36,346 nucleotides of DNA from Sphingobacterium sp. (GTDB lineage Bacteria; Bacteroidota; Bacteroidia; Sphingobacteriales; Sphingobacteriaceae), in contig JAIRVH010000032.1 in NCBI GenBank assembly GCA_031253985.1, forward strand, positions 1-36,346. Reading direction: 5' to 3'. Below the pieces are notes generated by a model. It made no database searches, was not told the origin of the DNA, and saw only the letters and a list, made by a program, of their open reading frames with translations. Made by a program: the position numbers and the translations under genes. Below, one piece after another: positions 32,573 to 36,346 of this stretch. Positions within the stretch are counted from its first letter, which is position 1. Every line of letters starts with the position of its first letter.

Positions 32573-33973
32573 TTAATTGCAATTAATTTTAGATATAACT
32601 TTCTTAAATGTATTTGGATCGATTTTAGAAATAACTGGTTCAAAGTTATTCATTCCCACTTCAGATCGATAAAGTTGGATCATATCTCCATATAGTTCCA
32701 GCAATGCTAACTCTTGTGCAGTATGCCCAATATATCCAGATTTTTCATATTGTTTAAACATAGATTGGAATTTTTCAAAATCAGCCACTTGGTTCGGATA
32801 ACGGCTAACCCATTTAACCGGATCGGTAATCGTGATGGCATAATCATGATTGGTTGTCATAACATTGATACTATGGTAACTAAGATATACTTCCTTCTGC
32901 GCAGGACTTAAGGCATCCATGTTTGAATTACTGGTCGCTATATAAGGGTAGATTCCTTCAAACACATCAATGGATGATGGACCACTTTCGAATGGATGTG
33001 TATGATTATAATCAGCTGTTACTTCGACTTGATTATTTGGTAACCACCCCCATGATTGGACTGATGGTACTTCTTGACCACTTCCTGTTTTATATCCTTC
33101 TTTTACATCGGTGAAACCTGTTACAACTCCATTGTTAAGGTTGACATAAGCATTGGATCCATGTTCAAGCCCTTTCTGTAAGGTTAAGTTTTTAATCTCA
33201 TTATTTTTGCCCTTTATTTGAGAATTTTTTTTACGATTATTTAGTTCGTTTTTATTTGCACAAGGATCGTTTTTATTAAGTTTCTTAACTGGAGAGCTTG
33301 TCCCTCCTCCAGATCCACCACCATGTCCGGGAGGGAAATAATCCCCTGGTTCACCAAAACCTGGATCATCCTCTCGTTCCCCTTTCTCGGGCGGTGTACA
33401 AGTCACCTGATTTAATATACCGTTTACATAGGCATAAGTACATCCAGCACGAAGTTTTGAACCTGACTGGGATTTACCTTTAGTATTAGCAAACTTTATT
33501 CTTATCACTTCATCGCTATTAATAACCGAACCTTTATTATAATAACGAATCCTCTCAGCTTTATCAGATAGAGGCCGTGATAAAATTAATCCTGAATATC
33601 CACCTGCTAAACTCGTTGGAACAAAAATCACGGTGGTAAAACTCCATTCTAATTTTTTATTACGAACAGCTTTCAAAATAACATTATCCTTTAGATTTAT
33701 TTCTGAGCCATTTATCGGATAGATCACCTTATCCAATAGTCTAACCGTGACCAAAACCGTATCTTCGCCTTTATAAATAGCCTTTGACCAGTCAACTTCA
33801 GATCTGAATGTCGGTGTGAGTAAATTTACCTGAGACTGCTCATATCCTGTTTGTTTTTCAAACTCAGCTCGTAAAAAATCAATTTTATTTTCTCCACTGG
33901 TCAAATCTTGATGATCATTTTTACATGCTATGATAGACACAATGAAAAATATAATTAATAAATATCTTTTCAT
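32573..33973 (-). CDS. Lipoprotein with a C-terminal JAMM/JAB-like metalloprotease motif
   Basis: 466 aa. The lipobox IVSIIAC places the lipid anchor at C17. Residues 20-195 form an unrecognised beta-rich domain, 196-230 a Pro/Gly/acidic linker (EREDDPGFGEPGDYFPPGHGGG), and 235-466 the C-terminal domain. There H324-T-H326-P is followed after five residues by S333-S-I-D336, with E270 in GLEHG as the possible general acid/base. This matches the JAMM scheme Glu...HxHP...SxxD, one residue shorter than in RadC. Such domains bind zinc and cleave peptide or isopeptide bonds; some act as toxins in polymorphic toxin systems. The target here is unknown. It is the first gene of the operon and reads intact inside a decayed island. 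Confidence 0.75.
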   Translation of the reverse strand: MKRYLLIIFFIVSIIACKNDHQDLTSGENKIDFLRAEFEKQTGYEQSQVNLLTPTFRSEVDWSKAIYKGEDTVLVTVRLLDKVIYPINGSEINLKDNVILKAVRNKKLEWSFTTVIFVPTSLAGGYSGLILSRPLSDKAERIRYYNKGSVINSDEVIRIKFANTKGKSQSGSKLRAGCTYAYVNGILNQVTCTPPEKGEREDDPGFGEPGDYFPPGHGGGSGGGTSSPVKKLNKNDPCANKNELNNRKKNSQIKGKNNEIKNLTLQKGLEHGSNAYVNLNNGVVTGFTDVKEGYKTGSGQEVPSVQSWGWLPNNQVEVTADYNHTHPFESGPSSIDVFEGIYPYIATSNSNMDALSPAQKEVYLSYHSINVMTTNHDYAITITDPVKWVSRYPNQVADFEKFQSMFKQYEKSGYIGHTAQELALLELYGDMIQLYRSEVGMNNFEPVISKIDPNTFKKVISKINCN

Positions 33974-34249
33974 AAATACCCTATAACTTTTCTTATAATG
34001 TTAAAATATTCAACATTAAAGATATGAAATGAAAGATATTAATATTAAAATAAATATGAAAACTACACAATAGTGTGTTTAAGAATTCATAATGGTTCTA
34101 TGGCATTCCGTAACGGAATCACTAGCATAAAGATATGCCAAACCAAGTTAAAAAAGAAATCGGATTGCTTCCCTTTCTTTTTTAATGCTCCGCAGTTTGT
34201 CATACTTGATGCTTTCGTAATCCCTCCACTTCATAAAAGCACCTAAATC

Positions 34250-34280
34250 TTTTTAATAAGTGCTGCGCACCCATTAAAAA
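34250..34280. repeat. Inverted repeat with GTGC-TGC-GCAC apex
   Basis: TTTTTAAT and ATTAAAAA (8 bp) enclose AA-GTGC-TGC-GCAC-CC, so two stacked helices can form. The apex matches that of the inverted repeat at 34413-34446. Confidence 0.6.
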
Positions 34281-34412
34281 TCTTCAAGCTTTTAGAGTTT
34301 GGCTCGCCTGCTGTTCTCTCAGGCTTCGCTCTTGTCACTATTTTTGATAAGCCCAGACCACACTCCCCTTTTTCAAAAATACCGCCAAGAAGCTTCGTCT
34401 ATTTCATAGATA

Positions 34413-34446
34413 TCGTTGAATCGTGCTACGCACTTTTCTTCAACGA
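34413..34446. repeat. Inverted repeat with GTGC-TAC-GCAC apex
   Basis: TCGTTGAA and TTCAACGA (8 bp) enclose TC-GTGC-TAC-GCAC-TTTTC. A further half-copy CGTTCAAC follows at about 34451-34458. Confidence 0.6.
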
Positions 34447-34571
34447 CCTTCGTTCAACTCGCAGGACGGCGAGCAATGAAACTTTATTCTAAAACCTCAT
34501 AAACCGATCTTTTTAATTTGGATATTCTTATATTTAATAAAAGATATTATTTAAGCCAGTTTACCATCAGT

Positions 34572-34969
34572 ATGAAAAAACTTCACCTCAATTTTATTGA
34601 AATCTCAATACTATTGCTAACGCTATTTTCTTGCAAAAGTATCTTACAAGAGAGACTTGAAAATGGTGTATGGAATGTTCAAATCATTAAATACATAAGG
34701 AACTGCAAAGTTCAAGATTCCCTTTTCTTAAAGATGGAACTTGCTTTTTCGACGATATTCGAACGAAAACAGTTATAACTGAAAATTGGCATATCAAGGG
34801 GGATTTTTTAATTATAGAAGGAAATAGTGTCCCTTTCTCAGAAAAGTATATTACCGAGCTTCAAGTTGATCCAGAGACAAATGTAATGACATTATATCTG
34901 AAATCTGATTCGACTGAAATCAAAATGACAAGCAATCCCAATCCGTTAGACAGGTTAATAAAACACTAG
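34572..34969 (+). pseudogene. Small lipoprotein gene with one frameshift
   Basis: ATG 34572 opens a lipoprotein leader (MKKLHLNFIEISILLLTLFSC) followed by ENGVWNVQIIKYIRNCKVQDSLFLK. Near 34725-34735 the reading must shift by one base to continue as DGTCFFDDIRTKTVITENWHIKGD, LIIEGNSVPFSEKYITELQVDPETN and LDRLIKH, stop at 34969. Joined, it would be about 130 aa, like small lipocalin-type lipoproteins of Bacteroidota. A sequencing error is possible; otherwise it is one more decayed island gene. Confidence 0.6.
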
Positions 34970-35399
34970 ATCGCGCCAATAAAAGATTTTTCTAAAACTA
35001 TGTGAGACACAGAAATTATTATATATACCCACCTGAAAATTTTCGTGTCCCAGAGAAAGATTGAGTTTATGTATATACAGTTTAAAGAAGGGTTTTTAGG
35101 TTTCTACTATTCCAATTTGTTTGAGGGTATTAGAAGGCGTTAAAATACTTTATGGAGATGAGATAGAAGAGGGGTAAGACATGAAAATAATTGAGGAGTA
35201 TGTAAAACAGAAAATGGAGCTCAACATCCAACCAAAAGATCATTTTCTTTTTTTTGCGAGACACTAGCGAGATAAAATGGGTATTTTATGGTCTATTATC
35301 ATTCTTTTTGAACAAAGAGGTAATTAACAGAAATTTTAACTTCTCGTATAGGTATAAATTAAAAAAACACGTTAAGTAGCTTTCGGAGAGGGGTTAAAC
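34970..35399. other. Non-coding or decayed stretch before the tRNA terminator
   Basis: No gene of normal size is visible. The only frame with a plausible start is a 28-codon one at 35181-35267 (MKIIEEYVKQKMELNIQPKD), with GAGGGG-like bases just before it, ending right after a T-run; it may be the front of a broken gene. An integrase would be expected next to the tRNA here and is absent. Confidence 0.5.
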
Positions 35400-35400
35400 A

Positions 35401-35432
35401 AAAAATCCCCATATTGCTATGAGGATTTTTTG
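35401..35432. terminator. Terminator of tRNA-Met
   Basis: ATCCCCAT and ATGAGGAT pair with one mismatch around ATTGCT, with A-runs and T-runs outside. Reading from the minus-strand tRNA it ends in GGGGATTTTTT. Its tRNA-proximal half is identical to the terminator after the permease/M1 gene. Confidence 0.75.
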
Positions 35433-35475
35433 TGCTCCCACCTGGGCTCGAACCAGGGACCAAAAGATTATGAGT
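35419..35475. repeat. Right copy of the 57-bp direct repeat (attR-like)
   Basis: Identical to 27651-27707. It spans part of the terminator and the tRNA-Met 3' half up to the anticodon loop. Outside this core the two sites diverge at once on the anticodon side (CTTCTA here, TTTTCC in the left copy). Confidence 0.85.
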
Positions 35476-35506
35476 CTTCTACTCTAACCGACTGAGCTAT
35501 AGGAGC
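35433..35506 (-). tRNA. tRNA-Met (CAU)
   Basis: A 74-nt cloverleaf on the minus strand. The acceptor stem GCTCCTA pairs with TGGGAGC (discriminator A; no encoded CCA). The D-arm is GCTCAGTCGGTTAGAG, the anticodon arm GAAGA-CTCATAA-TCTTT with anticodon CAT, and the T-arm CCTGG-TTCGAGC-CCAGG. Elongator Met is most likely; a lysidine-modified Ile tRNA also has CAT, and I cannot exclude it by eye. The gene is the integration site of the island to its left. Confidence 0.92.
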
Positions 35507-35561
35507 AGGTCTTTTGTTTTGTCAATTTAAAACCGCTGTTGTGCCGTTTTGACGATGCAAT

Positions 35562-35581
35562 TATCGATATTTGTATCGATA
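35562..35581. promoter_or_regulatory. 20-bp inverted repeat upstream of the HAD gene
   Basis: TATCGATA-TTTG-TATCGATA: both arms are themselves palindromes. It ends 15 bp before ATG 35597 and overlaps a GATATTTG -7-like box, so it suits an operator. Confidence 0.45.
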
Positions 35582-35596
35582 TTTCAAAATAATTCG

Positions 35597-36229
35597 ATGG
35601 AAAAAATTAAAAATATTGTTCTTGATTATGGGAATGTGATCTTTATGATCGACTTTGTAAAATTGAAAGATGCTTTTACTCAGTTAGGTATAGAAAATGT
35701 GGATGCTGTATTTGGGCATCATGGTCAAAGCGCACTTTTTGATAATTTTGATAAGGGAAAAATTGATTCTGCTCAATTTCGTGAGGGAATAAGAGCATTA
35801 ACCCAGAATCCAGCATTGACAGACGAACAGATTGATGCGGCCTGGAACAGTTTGCTGATTGGTGTACCAGAAGGTAATCACGAAATTTTAGTGCGGTTGA
35901 AAGACCGATATCGAACCTTTTTGTTAAGCAATAACAATGCGATTCACTATGCTTATTGCATGAACGATATTCAAGAGAAATATGGTGTTGCCGACAATGA
36001 AGGTTTTTTTGAAAAAACTTATTATTCCCATTTATTAGGAATGCGAAAACCAGATGCGGAGATTTTTGAATTGGTCATGCAGGAACAGCAATTGGATCCG
36101 TCGGAGACGCTATTTATCGATGATAGCCCACAGCATCTTGCCACAGCAGCGCGATTGGGCTGGCATACGGCCTTGTGTACCAAGGAGAAGCCACTTAGAA
36201 TTTTATTGGAAGAATTTGAATTGTTATAA
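35597..36229 (+). CDS. HAD-superfamily hydrolase (YihX-like phosphatase)
   Basis: 210 aa from ATG 35597 (MEKIKNIVLDYGNVIFMIDF). The frame is open to 35549, but that part covers the inverted repeat. Motif I is D10 in LDYGNVIF (DxGNV form as in YihX), motif II is LLSNNN, motif III is the Lys in GMRKPDAEIF and motif IV is FIDDSPQHL. The helical cap lies between motifs I and II. YihX-type enzymes dephosphorylate sugar phosphates such as glucose 1-phosphate; the substrate here is not shown. Confidence 0.9.
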   Translation: MEKIKNIVLDYGNVIFMIDFVKLKDAFTQLGIENVDAVFGHHGQSALFDNFDKGKIDSAQFREGIRALTQNPALTDEQIDAAWNSLLIGVPEGNHEILVRLKDRYRTFLLSNNNAIHYAYCMNDIQEKYGVADNEGFFEKTYYSHLLGMRKPDAEIFELVMQEQQLDPSETLFIDDSPQHLATAARLGWHTALCTKEKPLRILLEEFELL

Positions 36230-36246
36230 AAAACAATTTTGTTTTC
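36229..36246 (+). terminator. Possible weak terminator after the HAD gene
   Basis: AAAACAA-TT-TTGTTTT, followed by CCTTTTT. The stem is only A/T-rich, so efficiency is doubtful. Confidence 0.35.
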
Positions 36247-36266
36247 CTTTTTAAAAAGAAATAGCT

Positions 36267-36274
36267 TACCTTTG
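36267..36274 (+). promoter_or_regulatory. -7 promoter element of rpsU
   Basis: TACCTTTG matches the Bacteroidota TAnnTTTG box. I do not see an ideal -33 TTG at the usual distance. Confidence 0.5.
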
Positions 36275-36300
36275 TCCCACTTTAAATTTAAAAGCGGCGA

Positions 36301-36309
36301 AAGGAGGTA
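36301..36309 (+). promoter_or_regulatory. Strong Shine-Dalgarno of rpsU
   Basis: AAAGGAGGT, full complement to the 16S anti-Shine-Dalgarno, 11 nt before ATG 36321. This is unusual for a phylum whose mRNAs rarely carry such sites. It agrees with what is known for bS21 of Flavobacterium, where the protein masks the anti-Shine-Dalgarno. Confidence 0.8.
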
Positions 36310-36320
36310 TATATAACGCA

Positions 36321-36346
36321 TGATTATCGTAAATGTAAAAGAAGGA
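36321..36346 (+). CDS. rpsU: Ribosomal protein bS21, first codons only (cut by window end)
   Basis: Only MIIVNVKEG is present before the window ends. This is the typical N-terminus of Bacteroidota bS21. The strong Shine-Dalgarno just upstream supports it. bS21 is a small-subunit protein that in Bacteroidota helps hide the 16S anti-Shine-Dalgarno. Confidence 0.85.

Larger units (their letters stand above)
33974..34571. other. Non-coding stretch with two GTGC(N3)GCAC hairpins
   Basis: About 600 bp without a convincing gene. The first 100 bp (33974-34080) are very AT-rich and should contain the promoter of the JAMM-lipoprotein operon. From about 34140 base composition changes and short inverted repeats become dense; the two clearest are at 34250-34280 and 34413-34446. 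A 28-codon minus-strand frame (34148-34234, MKWRDYESIKYDKLRSIKKE) may be the tail of a lost gene. Such hairpin-rich spacers occur near mobilisation genes of Bacteroidota conjugative elements, but I see no relaxase. Confidence 0.5.
27651..35475. mobile_element. Remnant of an integrated element at tRNA-Met
   Basis: The segment is bounded by perfect 57-bp direct repeats (period 7768 bp) that each contain the tRNA-Met 3' half. The intact tRNA is at the right edge, with its 3' end facing inward, the usual geometry for tyrosine-recombinase islands. The interior is AT-rich, full of frameshifted genes and small exported proteins, unlike the ordered genes on both sides. No integrase, relaxase or transposase is recognisable, so it is probably a deleted and immobile island. 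Confidence 0.7.

Noticed and set aside
34148..34234. 28-codon minus-strand ORF (MKWRDYESIKYDKLRSIKKE...)
   Set aside because: Codon pattern looks protein-like, but it is too short and isolated; kept only as a remark on the spacer.
35181..35267. 28-codon ORF with a purine-rich leader
   Set aside because: No homology by eye and ends abruptly after a T-run; may be a gene front but not supportable.
27708..35418. Search for integrase, relaxase, transposase or terminal inverted repeats of an IS
   Set aside because: None found in any frame; the mobile-element call rests on the tRNA repeats alone.
1..36346. CRISPR array or tandem-repeat array
   Set aside because: No set of regularly spaced direct repeats with unique spacers was seen; the three island hairpins are too far apart and unevenly spaced.

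Overview
The window looks like chromosomal DNA of a Bacteroidota bacterium, most likely a Sphingobacterium-like member of the Sphingobacteriaceae. This is inferred from the protein families (secreted multidomain glycosidase, ABC-permease/M1-peptidase fusion, small Bacteroidota lipoproteins), from AT-rich leaders that mostly lack Shine-Dalgarno sequences, and from TAnnTTTG-like -7 boxes. No database search was possible.

Layout. 447-4313: secreted GH31 glycosidase with Fn3, discoidin-like, dockerin-like and cohesin-like modules. 4391-6190 (minus): pirin, an unknown 104-aa protein and an OsmC-type protein; pirin and the OsmC unit share a palindromic operator-like site. 6455-11666: outer-membrane barrel, TMEM175-type channel, AAA ATPase/kinase, two unknown proteins, and a lipoprotein/membrane-protein pair. 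11713-13850 (minus): AhpD-like protein, DGPF (YCII) protein and an ECF42-type sigma factor, with an inverted repeat in front. 14073-17500: MgtC/MgtA magnesium locus whose leader has three 11-bp-phased direct repeats and a hairpin over a strong Shine-Dalgarno. 17569-19323: DUF885 lipoprotein. 19385-22895: GlxA-type regulator divergent from DoxX, SRPBCC, VOC and amidinotransferase genes. 23093-27614: ABC ATPase plus a permease/M1 aminopeptidase fusion.

27651-35475 is the most unusual part. The 3' half of a tRNA-Met(CAU), with part of its terminator, is duplicated as a 57-bp perfect direct repeat at 27651-27707. The intact tRNA lies at 35433-35506. This is the footprint of an element integrated at a tRNA 3' end. 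The 7.8-kb interior is AT-rich and decayed. It holds a broken pectinesterase, a multiply frameshifted alpha/beta hydrolase, two other frameshifted genes, three related hairpins whose outer stems change while staying paired, and an apparently intact operon for a lipoprotein with a JAMM-type metalloprotease motif plus two small exported proteins. I see no integrase. Beyond the tRNA come a HAD hydrolase and the first codons of rpsU (bS21), which has a perfect Shine-Dalgarno.

Best candidates for something undescribed: the JAMM-lipoprotein operon, the covarying hairpin family, the shared pirin/OsmC operator, and the mgtC leader.
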